The notes under the pieces are model-generated. The model was not told the DNA's origin, searched no databases, and saw only the letters and a program-made list of their open reading frames with translations. The position numbers and the translations under genes are program-made. Source: CAYZUE01 sp964481825 (GTDB taxonomy: Archaea; Hydrothermarchaeota; Hydrothermarchaeia; Hydrothermarchaeales; JALUUU01). Taken from it: DNA of 21,433 nucleotides. The first letter of the stretch is position 1, and each line of letters begins with the position of its first letter. The stretch covers positions 1 through 21,433 of the forward strand of contig CAYZUE010000016.1 of NCBI GenBank assembly GCA_964481825.1, read 5' to 3'. Positions 7,527-15,144 of this stretch are shown in pieces.

Positions 7527-8390
7527 TTATATTAAATCATGTAAATGGATACTAACCTTTCCAAGGGTGCCACCATAATTACCCGCAGATATGCGCTTTA
7601 TCCCGCTCAAGTTTTGGATTGATTTAATTCCTTCTGCCATTGCCTCTCTCACCTTTTCTTCAGAAATTCCGTCTATCACTATCTCAGTTACACCGCCAAA
7701 ATCTTTTACCTTAGTATCTTTGACTTTATCTACAAGTGTTGGACAATATATCTGATTTGTAGTTGCTCGCATAAATTTATATTTATCCGATCCAACTTTT
7801 GAACCAGCTCCACATACTCCACCAGGAAAAGGCGTTATAACTCCACCAACCTTGTGAATTGCGTCTAATGCTTTCTCTGCAGCGAGAAGTGCTCTGTTTT
7901 GGGTATCTGTAAAAATAAACAAATTACCCCCCATTACTCCTTTCGACACCCCAAATTCACATTCTATTAAAAACTCACCAGACATAACAGGTATAGCAAC
8001 CATCTTGCGATTAGCTATATTTTTAATTTCTTCATAACCATCACCAAAATAACGCATCTTATATCCTATATCCAGCATTTCTTCGGATTCACAATGGTTC
8101 CAAACTGCTGCAGCTGGTGCAGTAAGGATACATTGACCTATTCTACTTAAAAGTTCATCCTTCATCCTTTTTTTAGCAGCCCAAATTTGTATTATATGGC
8201 CAGATCTACCATCAGGGTTATTGAAAGAAGCATTTTCAATTCCTGCCTCAGATGAACAACCAATCATTGAAGTTGCATAACCTGTAACTTCACGAACAGC
8301 TACCTTAGCCCACTTTTCACTTGGGCCTGTAACTATCATCCTTGAATAATAACCCTCGAATGCTTCGGCGTAGGTATCTTCAATTTCCAT
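7527..8390 (-). CDS. ftr: Formylmethanofuran--tetrahydromethanopterin N-formyltransferase
   Basis: Ftr reversibly moves the formyl group from formylmethanofuran to tetrahydromethanopterin, the second step of CO2 reduction in methanogens (or a late step when run oxidatively). The 287 aa nearly match the family length (about 295), with family text throughout: IEDTYAEAFEGYYSRM at the N-terminus, EAGIE, RIGQCILTAP, FGDGYEE, TPFPGGVCGAGSKVGS, ISAGNYGGTLGK and the closing HLHDL. The ATG follows the porB TAG with no gap (TAGATG), behind a GGGGGGAAAAG ribosome binding site. Cytosolic, homotetrameric in known cases. Being fused by operon to pyruvate oxidoreductase, it links the one-carbon branch to acetyl-CoA assimilation. 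Confidence 0.95.
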   Translation of the reverse strand: MEIEDTYAEAFEGYYSRMIVTGPSEKWAKVAVREVTGYATSMIGCSSEAGIENASFNNPDGRSGHIIQIWAAKKRMKDELLSRIGQCILTAPAAAVWNHCESEEMLDIGYKMRYFGDGYEEIKNIANRKMVAIPVMSGEFLIECEFGVSKGVMGGNLFIFTDTQNRALLAAEKALDAIHKVGGVITPFPGGVCGAGSKVGSDKYKFMRATTNQIYCPTLVDKVKDTKVKDFGGVTEIVIDGISEEKVREAMAEGIKSIQNLSGIKRISAGNYGGTLGKVSIHLHDLI

Positions 8391-9368
8391 CTAACTTTTC
8401 CCCCCAAATATCTTATCCCAGTTCTTATCAATTTCAGCTTGAATATGCTCGATAGCAGGTTCATCTAAATGTTTAAATCTTTTCTGCATTTTGAGATAGC
8501 TCTTGACTGACTGCTTTTTAGCTGGTTTATAAGTTACACGTTTATTCCCATTAACTATCTCATAGAGCACCCACATACCACTATCAACTGCAAGCCTGGG
8601 AATTTCTATTCCTTTATCACTAGGTATCCCCCAACCAGGAGTGCAAGAGGCATGGATATGGATATAGCTAGGGCCTTTAACCTGTAGTGCTTTTTCAACC
8701 TTGGCCATATAGTCAAGAGGAAAAGCAATGGAAGCAGTTGCAACGTAAGGTACATTATGAGCTGCAATTATTTGAGGCATGTCTTTCTTAGGGCGATCGT
8801 TTCCAACTGAGTGGCTCCCAGAGGGAGATGTAGTAGTACTAGCACCATATGGAGTTGACCCGCTGCGTTGTACTCCAGTATTCATATAAGCCTCGTTATC
8901 GTAACATATATAGAGCATATCATGACCACGCTCCATAGCACCGCTAAGTGCTTGTAAACCAATATCAACTGTACCCCCATCACCGCCAAAAGCAATAACA
9001 TTGACTTTATCTTTCTTCCCCAAAGCCTTAAGAGCAGCCTCAACACCGCTTGCAACTGCTGCACTATTCTCGAATGCAACGTGTATCCATGGGATACGCC
9101 AGGCTGTCTCGGGATATGGGCTAGAAATAACTTCCATACATCCAGTTGCATGAGTAGCAACAGTGTTCTCTCCAGCTACTTTAAGAGCAAGGCGCATTGC
9201 AACTGTACATCCACATCCAGCGCAACCTCTATGACCAGGGGCAAAAAGTTCATCATTGCTTACCTCTTTCATATTTTTTCTGAACTTGAAGCATCGTAAG
9301 GCTGAAAGATTTGATTTGCATACACGCCTACATTTTACAAATGCAGGAACATTTTCAGTAACTAGCAT
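8391..9368 (-). CDS. porB: Pyruvate:ferredoxin oxidoreductase, beta subunit
   Basis: The beta subunit carries thiamine pyrophosphate and a [4Fe-4S] cluster and works with PorA, PorD and PorG to interconvert pyruvate + CoA with acetyl-CoA + CO2. The core shows FAPGHRGCAGCG (cluster cysteines), ATGCMEV, the TPP motif GDGGTVDIGLQ followed by the YDNEAYMNTG segment, and a late Cys in HASCTPGWG. I choose ATG 9368, which overlaps the porA stop (TAATG) and has a strong AAAGGAGG site. That gives 325 aa with about 32 residues before the conserved region, containing C13, C17 and C26. A shorter start at ATG 9272 (MKEVSNDELF) would be typical for the family but has no visible ribosome binding site. 2-oxoacid specificity is inferred from the closeness to classical Por. 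Confidence 0.92.
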   Translation of the reverse strand: MLVTENVPAFVKCRRVCKSNLSALRCFKFRKNMKEVSNDELFAPGHRGCAGCGCTVAMRLALKVAGENTVATHATGCMEVISSPYPETAWRIPWIHVAFENSAAVASGVEAALKALGKKDKVNVIAFGGDGGTVDIGLQALSGAMERGHDMLYICYDNEAYMNTGVQRSGSTPYGASTTTSPSGSHSVGNDRPKKDMPQIIAAHNVPYVATASIAFPLDYMAKVEKALQVKGPSYIHIHASCTPGWGIPSDKGIEIPRLAVDSGMWVLYEIVNGNKRVTYKPAKKQSVKSYLKMQKRFKHLDEPAIEHIQAEIDKNWDKIFGGKS

Positions 9369-10561
9369 TATTCTTCCTCCTTTAGACCAACCCAAGTTAC
9401 TTCTTGGACTTTACTATCTAATGCTTTATTAGAATTGTAAATTATTTCTTTTATATATTTTGAAGTTACATCTCGTCCACCCAGACCAACAATGAAATTT
9501 AGAGCCTTAGGCTTATTATTTGAATTATAAAGTAGACCTTTTATTTCGCTATACAGTGCACCCTCTCCAAGTCCCAAGGAAATATCTTTCTCTATAACAG
9601 CTACTACTTTAGCTTTAGATAGTGCTTTAAGAAGCTCATTTTTTGGAAATGGGCGATAGCATTTAACTCGTATTAAACCAGTTGACCCATATTCATTTTC
9701 ATCTATAACTTCTTTGATAGTACCGGCCACAGAACCGATAGTAATTAGGATGACATCAGCATTATCTGTCTTATACTCTTCAATTAACCCGTATTCTCTT
9801 CCAATAAGTTTCCCATATTCTTTATCTACATCTTTTATGACTTTTAATGATCTCTGGATTGCTTCCTCATTCTCATGTCTAAATTCAGTATAACTATCAG
9901 ATCCTGCAAATGCACCAATAGTCATTGGTTTCTTAGGATTCAGAAAAATCTTTGAATCGAAATCTGGTAAAAATTTTTTTACATCATCTTTGCCTGGCAC
10001 ATCCACCGGCTCAACTGTATGTGTTAGTACAAAACCATCCAAACACACCATGACCGGAAGCATGACAGAAGGATTCTCTGCAATTTTAAACGCTTGAACA
10101 GTGGTATCTAGAGATTCCTGAGCTGTTTCACAATAAAGTTGAATCCAACCTGAATCTCGCTCAGTAATTGAATCTTGCTGATCGTTCTGTATGTTCAAAG
10201 GAGCTGAAAGTGCACGATTACAGTTAACTAGAACAATTGGTAAACGTAGTCCAGCAGCTGCAAACAACATCTCATGCATTAGGGCGAGACCTTGTGAAGC
10301 TGTAGCAGAAAAAACACGGGCACCTGTTGCACTTGCACCTATACAGGCACTCATCGCACTATGTTCACTCTCAACTTTTATATATTCTGAATCAATTTCT
10401 CCATTAGCCGAGGCCTTTGCTAAACCTTCACTTATATGAGATTGGGGAGTTATAGGATATGCCGCTATAACCTGGACATCACACAATCTAACAGCTTCTA
10501 CTACTGCACCATTCCCATCCATTACATCCCTAAAAGGTTTATCTTGATCAAGCTTTTGCAT
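9368..10561 (-). CDS. porA: Pyruvate:ferredoxin oxidoreductase, alpha subunit
   Basis: The 397-aa alpha subunit contains the pyrimidine-binding TPP half and domain II of the oxidoreductase. It opens with FRDVMDGNGAVVEAVRLC, then AAYPITPQSHISEGLA (about 34-49), the SEHSAMSACIGASATGARVFSATASQG block, and the substrate/CoA region LPVMVCLDGFVLTH. The C-terminal third (about 260-380) holds the transketolase-C-like domain with VKCYRPFP. The start ATG overlaps the porD stop by one base (TAATG) behind GGAGGAAAAG, so translation is coupled. Length is normal. Pyruvate is the likely substrate given the G-D-A-B set; 2-oxoisovalerate or another 2-oxoacid is a lesser possibility. Confidence 0.93.
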   Translation of the reverse strand: MQKLDQDKPFRDVMDGNGAVVEAVRLCDVQVIAAYPITPQSHISEGLAKASANGEIDSEYIKVESEHSAMSACIGASATGARVFSATASQGLALMHEMLFAAAGLRLPIVLVNCNRALSAPLNIQNDQQDSITERDSGWIQLYCETAQESLDTTVQAFKIAENPSVMLPVMVCLDGFVLTHTVEPVDVPGKDDVKKFLPDFDSKIFLNPKKPMTIGAFAGSDSYTEFRHENEEAIQRSLKVIKDVDKEYGKLIGREYGLIEEYKTDNADVILITIGSVAGTIKEVIDENEYGSTGLIRVKCYRPFPKNELLKALSKAKVVAVIEKDISLGLGEGALYSEIKGLLYNSNNKPKALNFIVGLGGRDVTSKYIKEIIYNSNKALDSKVQEVTWVGLKEEE

Positions 10562-10815
10562 TACTTTTCCTCCAAAATCATTTCAATAGCATCAGTTGGA
10601 CATTCATTAGCGCAAATCCCACAACCTTTACAAAAATCTAGATCAACTTCAAACTTCTCACCAACCTTATAAATACAAGGTTCTGGGCAGAAAATCCAGC
10701 AGTTCCCACACTCAATGCACTTATCCGGATCAATAACTGCTCTATAAGTCCGCCAACCGGCTGTTTTATAATTTACCGAATTCCCGAAATCTGTTATTAT
10801 ACTACCATATCTCAT
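10561..10815 (-). CDS. porD: Pyruvate:ferredoxin oxidoreductase, delta (ferredoxin-like) subunit
   Basis: An 84-aa 2x[4Fe-4S] ferredoxin-type subunit that passes electrons out of the PorAB active site. Both cluster motifs are complete: CIECGNCWIFCP and CKGCGICANECP, each CxxCxxCxxxCP. About 30 residues precede the first motif, including GWRTYRAVID, typical of PorD. The ATG overlaps the porG stop (ATGA, 4 nt) and the stop overlaps the porA start. In this operon it is the obvious electron partner for the ferredoxin domain of the FrhB-like protein, though that pairing is inference. Confidence 0.94.
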   Translation of the reverse strand: MRYGSIITDFGNSVNYKTAGWRTYRAVIDPDKCIECGNCWIFCPEPCIYKVGEKFEVDLDFCKGCGICANECPTDAIEMILEEK

Positions 10816-11366
10816 AAATTATCCACTACTGTGTTGTATGCTATTTCTATTGCCTTAACGTTCTTCATTGCAAGTTTATTTGGAAAGCGTTTAATAATTG
10901 CATCTTTCAAAGATTTAAGAGTTACCAAATTTGTAATAGCCGCAAATCCTCCAAGCATAGTTGTGTTCACAATTGGAACTCCTAAGTTATCAATTGCAAT
11001 TTTTGTAGCATTCATTGTATATATCTCCACATTTTTTTTTATATTGAATTCCTCTGCGTTTTTTTCTGTATTAATTAAGATAATACCTCCAGGTACCAAC
11101 CCATCAGCAACATCTATTACATCAATAAGTGATGAATCTTGAACAACGACATAATCTGGTGAATAGATCTGAGAACGGATCCGAATAAAACTATCAGAAA
11201 TCCTTACAAACGCAGCTACAGGGGCACCTCTTCTCTCTGTTCCAAATACTGGAAATGCTTGACAAAACTTTCCATCTTTAAAGGATGCTACTGCAAGAAT
11301 ATCCGCGGCAGTAACAGCTCCTTGACCACCTCTTCCATGAAACCGAATTTCTTTAATTAGTATCAC
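10812..11366 (-). CDS. porG: Pyruvate:ferredoxin oxidoreductase, gamma subunit
   Basis: A 184-aa gamma subunit of the Por complex. The family signature IRFHGRGGQGAVTAADILA opens the protein, followed by FPVFGTERRGAPVAAFVRI (about 43-61) and, further on, the NTTMLGGFAA block. Length is normal for stand-alone PorG. The start is GTG 11366; no ATG precedes the conserved N-terminus. This start lies 14 bp inside the FrhB-like gene, and its coding overlaps porD downstream by 4 bp, so the FrhB-like protein and all four Por subunits look translationally coupled. Confidence 0.93.
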   Translation of the reverse strand: MILIKEIRFHGRGGQGAVTAADILAVASFKDGKFCQAFPVFGTERRGAPVAAFVRISDSFIRIRSQIYSPDYVVVQDSSLIDVIDVADGLVPGGIILINTEKNAEEFNIKKNVEIYTMNATKIAIDNLGVPIVNTTMLGGFAAITNLVTLKSLKDAIIKRFPNKLAMKNVKAIEIAYNTVVDNL

Positions 11367-12477
11367 CCTTTTTAACTAACTGGATAGTACTAGCATATGC
11401 ATAATACGTTCCAATAGCTTTTATTAGATCTTCCTTGGATTTAGATAAAGTAGGTATAGGTTCCCAGAGATTATCTCCCTCCTTAACCGACACAACCCCA
11501 TCTAAAATATTATTATCTAGGGCGCATTTCATAAGAGCCGTTACAGCTCCACCATCCTGGCCCTTTTCTAATATTTCTCCGTCCTTTGCTCTAACAGCAA
11601 CTATTTCAAGAAAATCCCCCAATCCCTCCTCATATGTTTGACCATTTTTAAAAATCTCTTTCTTAATCAATTTAGTAGGTAGGGCAACCCTAGGACAAAC
11701 AAGATAACATAAATTGCATTCTTCATTACATTCCTCAGAAAGAGTAGGAGTTTCATCAATCATGGTGATATACCCCTCTGGACATGCAGTACTACAAGTA
11801 CCACAGGAAGAGCACAACCCAGTTTCTATAATCTCGGAATTCAATTCTTTGAATCCCTTTCCATCTGCCTCATCCTTGATATTTTCAAGGGTTTTATCAG
11901 CTGAATTTATATGGGGTACAGTTATACCATCAACTTTCTTGGATTCTTCATCCATCAAAGCCTCATCTAATTTAGACTTAGAGAGTTTTTTTACCAACAT
12001 TGTTCCTGGTTTAACATTTTCTATGGGATTAACTTCAAGGTAACCACCCTCCTCAGCACTCTTTAGAAGCTCAGCTCCAGCTTTAGTCCTGACAATAACA
12101 GTGCTCCATTTAGGGGGTGAACCTACTGCCCCAACCGCTAAGTCAACAAGCTCGCAAGAAAAGTCCATGCATACCATACAACCAGTCCTTACATAATCTT
12201 TAGATGATTTTAAAGGAAGTGCCAATTTGGTAACCTTTCCTTGAAGACCTACGATATTCCCTTTTTTAATATCAAATTTAGAAATGTCTTCAAATTTAAA
12301 GTTAAATTCATCCTCAATTAAAGCCTTAAAACATGAGTATGCCCAATTCTCCCTACAAAAAAGCCCAACGGTTATAGATACTTTTTTTGACCAAGATTGA
12401 TTAATTTCCTTAGAAAGTAGATCAATGCTCCTCAAGCCTTCCATCTGACATGGCAGTCCAACATATCCGAGTTTCAT
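11353..12477 (-). CDS. F420-hydrogenase/dehydrogenase beta-subunit-like flavoprotein with permuted domains
   Basis: A 374-aa member of the FrhB/FdhB/FpoF family, which uses FAD and iron-sulfur clusters to exchange electrons with coenzyme F420. The usual order is ferredoxin, N-domain, C-domain. Here the protein begins with the C-domain (GYVGLPCQ at 4-11, GLFCRENW, GCMVCMDFSCELVDLAVGAVG, residues 1-215). The double ferredoxin follows (CSSCGTCSTACP and CNEECNLCYLVCP, 222-262), and then the N-domain (GQDGGAVTALMKCAL...DGVVSV, about 290-374). An in-frame stop (TAG, 12481-12483) lies just before the ATG, so no N-terminal part is missing upstream in this frame. The tail overlaps porG by 14 bp. The likely partner is PorGDAB. 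F420 specificity is from family knowledge; other acceptors remain possible. Confidence 0.8.
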   Translation of the reverse strand: MKLGYVGLPCQMEGLRSIDLLSKEINQSWSKKVSITVGLFCRENWAYSCFKALIEDEFNFKFEDISKFDIKKGNIVGLQGKVTKLALPLKSSKDYVRTGCMVCMDFSCELVDLAVGAVGSPPKWSTVIVRTKAGAELLKSAEEGGYLEVNPIENVKPGTMLVKKLSKSKLDEALMDEESKKVDGITVPHINSADKTLENIKDEADGKGFKELNSEIIETGLCSSCGTCSTACPEGYITMIDETPTLSEECNEECNLCYLVCPRVALPTKLIKKEIFKNGQTYEEGLGDFLEIVAVRAKDGEILEKGQDGGAVTALMKCALDNNILDGVVSVKEGDNLWEPIPTLSKSKEDLIKAIGTYYAYASTIQLVKKGDTN

Positions 12478-12576
12478 TTTCTAATTCCTAAGATGAATAT
12501 TTTTTAGCATTTATGATCTTGTATCTGAAAAGATTATTTGATAGATTTGCATAAACGGGAAACATAACGTTGTAAA
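12478..12576 (-). promoter_or_regulatory. Leader/promoter gap before the FrhB-like-por-ftr operon
   Basis: A 99-bp gap separates the marker-12 gene from the FrhB-like gene, while nearly all later genes in the run overlap or abut. A weak TATA-like tract (CATAAATG on the minus strand, about 12508-12515) lies some 35 bp before the start, with a poor TAGGAA ribosome binding site. This is the likeliest internal promoter of the operon, but read-through from asd is equally possible. Confidence 0.25.
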
Positions 12577-13524
12577 TTAAAAGTCAACTTTAATGCCTAA
12601 AAAACTTTTTTGCCCTTGAAGAATATCCCTAGCAATTTCAGCACTACCCTTTGCTGCAGCATAATTTCCTAGCTTATAAACGGGGGCAAACTTTTCAAAG
12701 GATGCCTGAATATCCTTGAATATACTGTCATTTAAACCAGCCCAACCAGTTAAAACAAACGCATTTGGATTTATTAAAGCAAGAAACCCGTTAATTTCCA
12801 TCTTAATACTCATAATCAGAGATTCTAGAATAAGTTTTTGTTTGTCATTTTTAGGTGATAAAATATTAGCAGGAACATCATTTTCCGAAGCCTTCATTAT
12901 TCCAGAAGAATAAAAAGCTTCATTTGCAGTTATATAGCCCTCATCCACCATCCTCAAAGCCTTCAAATCAAGGGGCCCATGAATAAAACCAGGGGCTCCA
13001 ATACATGCATCCATGGCTCCGAAGAAACACTTGTTTTTAATCCCGATAGTTACGGTATTTGAACTGATATCAGATAGGATAATATTATCAGCATTTATTT
13101 TTAAATATGAATGGTATCCTAAACTCACTTTCTCAGCGCTCGCACAGTGGGAATATAGCGCGCGAAAACGAGGGTCAAGAGCCATGATATTTCTGTGTAA
13201 TCCCGGAATAACTACGGTGTTTATACCAGATGAAACTATTTCGTCATAAATAATCTTACCTACCCCAACTTCCTTACCTGCTTTACCACGAAATACACCC
13301 CGATTATTTACCTTCTCAATATTGGTTATCTTGTTAATACCATCCCCCATGGCATAAGTCAACCCGATTAACTCGATTTCTTCTTTAGATACATATTTTT
13401 CTATCTCTTTAATTGCTGAAATATCCTTGTTAATAACTCGAGGAATTTCAAAAGAAATATTATCTGGATGAATATGAAATCTAATTGCTTGAGTTCCGTG
13501 ATCTATACCAAGAGTAGAAAATAT
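12577..13524 (-). CDS. Methanogenesis marker protein 12 / UPF0285 family protein (ASKHA-like fold)
   Basis: The reading frame matches UPF0285/marker 12, found almost only in methanogens. Family text includes IGLTYAMGDGINKI, NRGVFRGKAGKEVGVG, VIPGLHRNI, LDPRFRALYSHCAS, LSDISSNTVT and DACIGAPGFIHGPLDL. The first standard start, TTG 13362, would delete about 54 conserved residues, including GIDHGTQAIRF, the sugar-kinase/acetate-kinase phosphate-binding motif. The frame stays open to a stop at 13549-13551 with no ATG, GTG or TTG in between. The best start by homology is ATA 13522-13524, just behind a GGGGGGAG tract, giving about 315 aa, the family length. The gene begins 8 bp after the asd stop. 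Biochemical function is unknown; kinase-like chemistry is only suggested by the fold. The ATA start, a base error or a frameshift from asd would all explain the N-terminus. Confidence 0.8.
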   Translation of the reverse strand: MFSTLGIDHGTQAIRFHIHPDNISFEIPRVINKDISAIKEIEKYVSKEEIELIGLTYAMGDGINKITNIEKVNNRGVFRGKAGKEVGVGKIIYDEIVSSGINTVVIPGLHRNIMALDPRFRALYSHCASAEKVSLGYHSYLKINADNIILSDISSNTVTIGIKNKCFFGAMDACIGAPGFIHGPLDLKALRMVDEGYITANEAFYSSGIMKASENDVPANILSPKNDKQKLILESLIMSIKMEINGFLALINPNAFVLTGWAGLNDSIFKDIQASFEKFAPVYKLGNYAAAKGSAEIARDILQGQKSFLGIKVDF

Positions 13525-13532
13525 TCTCCCCC

Positions 13533-14573
13533 CTAAATCCTGTTTGTTTTACAAAGAAGTTCTGCATTAAGAATGGAAGCACCTGCAGCACCTCGTATCG
13601 TATTATGCCCCATAACAGTGTATTTAAAATCCATAATCGAACATTTCCTTATCTGCCCGACAGATACGGCCATTCCCCCATCAACAAGACGATCTAATCT
13701 AGGCTGAGGACGATCTACCTCATCCTTAACAATTATCGGATTAGCAGGAGAAGTTGGAAGGTTCAACTCTTGGGGTAAACCTTTAAAATTCTGCATTACT
13801 TTCTTAATTTCCGCAATATTCCAACTTCTTTTGGTTTTTATAAAAATTGATTCTGTATGCCCATCTAAAACCGCTACCCTGTTACATGAGGCGGAAATAT
13901 TTAAATCTGCTTCTTCAATAACTGATCCATTAAATTCTCCAAATATTTTACGACTTTCTTCTTCAACTTTCTCTTCTTCTCCCTTTATGTATGGAATTAC
14001 ATTATCAACAATGGACATAGAAGGAATCCCAGAATAACCTGCACCACTTAGTGCTTGCATTGAAGTTAAAATTACATTTTCTATCCCAAAGTTATCTTGG
14101 ATGGGTTTCATCGAGAGAGCACCCATAATAACGGTACAATTAGGATTTGTTATGATTGCTCCATCCCAACCTCGACGTTCGCGTTGAACCTCAATCAAGT
14201 TTAAGTGATCTGGATTAACTTCCGGTATTATAAGGGGCACATCTTCATCCATCCTAAAAGAGGAGGCGTTTGAGGCAACTATTGACCCTTCTTCGGCAAA
14301 TTTGGGTTCGACCTCTTTTGCTATTGCTGATGGAAGTGCAGAAAAAACTATGTCTGCTCTAATTTTCTTTGGATCAACTTCAACAACAACCGTGTCCTTT
14401 ACTTCAGATGGCATTTCCCCTTGCAAATACCATTTTGCAACCTTACTATAACGCTTCCCTGCAGATTTGGACGAAGCTGCAAGAGTTGTAAGATTGAAGG
14501 AAGGATGGTTTAAAAGTCCCTCTATGAACCTCTGTCCAACCATTCCAGTTGCACCTAAAACAGCTACATCCAT
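13533..14573 (-). CDS. asd: Aspartate-semialdehyde dehydrogenase, archaeal type
   Basis: It reduces aspartyl phosphate with NADPH to aspartate semialdehyde, the branch point to lysine, threonine and methionine. The 346-aa protein has the nucleotide-binding GATGMVGQ (7-14), ASNASSFRM, the catalytic C146 in NPNCTV, GAGYSGIPSM and H239 in DGHTES, as in the archaeal/fungal subgroup. Archaeal homologues can also be malonyl-CoA reductases, but those belong to thermoacidophilic CO2-fixing lineages, so Asd is preferred here. A TATATATT box (about 14599-14606) centred 30 bp before ATG 14573 suggests a leaderless transcript. The marker-12 gene follows after 8 bp and is probably in the same operon. Confidence 0.92.
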   Translation of the reverse strand: MDVAVLGATGMVGQRFIEGLLNHPSFNLTTLAASSKSAGKRYSKVAKWYLQGEMPSEVKDTVVVEVDPKKIRADIVFSALPSAIAKEVEPKFAEEGSIVASNASSFRMDEDVPLIIPEVNPDHLNLIEVQRERRGWDGAIITNPNCTVIMGALSMKPIQDNFGIENVILTSMQALSGAGYSGIPSMSIVDNVIPYIKGEEEKVEEESRKIFGEFNGSVIEEADLNISASCNRVAVLDGHTESIFIKTKRSWNIAEIKKVMQNFKGLPQELNLPTSPANPIIVKDEVDRPQPRLDRLVDGGMAVSVGQIRKCSIMDFKYTVMGHNTIRGAAGASILNAELLCKTNRI

Positions 14574-14691
14574 ACAAAATACCCTAAATTAGATTGTAAT
14601 ATATACTATTTAATACATTTTACCTTAAGATCATCTATAGTAACCTTTCAGGTTCCCTATTATAACTATTTTTTTCTAATAATTCCCCTTC

Positions 14692-14748
14692 AATTACAAT
14701 AGAATTTTGAAAATGGATTGTAATTTTTTTACCTATCCCTTTTAAATA
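14692..14748 (+). promoter_or_regulatory. Inverted repeat and TATA box upstream of the coiled-coil gene
   Basis: A perfect 9-bp inverted repeat, AATTACAAT (14692-14700) and ATTGTAATT (14717-14725), separated by 16 bp, sits 15 bp upstream of a TTTAAATA box (14741-14748) in the divergent asd/coiled-coil intergenic region. It could be a dimeric regulator site or an RNA hairpin. The core ATTGTAAT also appears in the asd promoter (14593-14600), at 181-188 and at the mtaA-like start (2651-2658). In such AT-rich DNA a few copies are expected by chance. Confidence 0.35.
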
Positions 14749-14793
14749 ATTTTATTAAAGATTAAAACTTATTATTCCTTGAAGGTTGGTCAA

Positions 14794-14994
14794 ATGGAGG
14801 ATAATGAAAGGGATAAAGAGGCTCGTATAGCTGAATTAGAAAAAAGACTTACAGAAATGGAAGAAAATTGCCAAGGTGTAATGAGAAGGTTAGAAACTTT
14901 AGAGAATAGATTAGAAGGTTGGGACTTACCAACCCTTTGGAAATCTGTGGCAGAAATAAGTAAGAAAGTGTATATCTTGGAGAAAAAGGGTTGA
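14794..14994 (+). CDS. Small coiled-coil protein
   Basis: A 66-aa, highly charged protein. Residues about 8-45 form a heptad pattern (IAELEKRLTEMEENCQGVM, then RLETLENRLEGW) typical of a parallel coiled coil, resembling SlyX-like or prefoldin-helper small proteins only in general shape. A second short helix (WKSVAEISKKVYILEKK) ends it. I choose ATG 14794 behind GAAGGTTGG; an in-frame TTG lies at 14779. A TTTAAATA box 46-53 bp upstream and a short leader support real expression. Likely cytosolic, oligomeric, of unknown role. It is divergent from asd. Confidence 0.6.
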   Translation: MEDNERDKEARIAELEKRLTEMEENCQGVMRRLETLENRLEGWDLPTLWKSVAEISKKVYILEKKG

Positions 14995-15144
14995 ACAATT
15001 CTGAGTCTTACTAATTTAATTTTGTGATTCTACGAATCATTGTCAAGTTTCTAATCAAAAAAACATTAGAGAAATTAATTTATTAAAAGAAACCAAGCCT
15101 CTGCCACCTCAAATATATTAACAGCAGGATTAAAAAATAAGATT

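Noticed and set aside
9273..9395. Alternative porB starts at 9395 (longer) and 9272 (shorter)
   Set aside because: 9395 precedes the porA stop and lacks family sequence; 9272 has no ribosome binding site, while ATG 9368 has AAAGGAGG and overlaps the porA stop.
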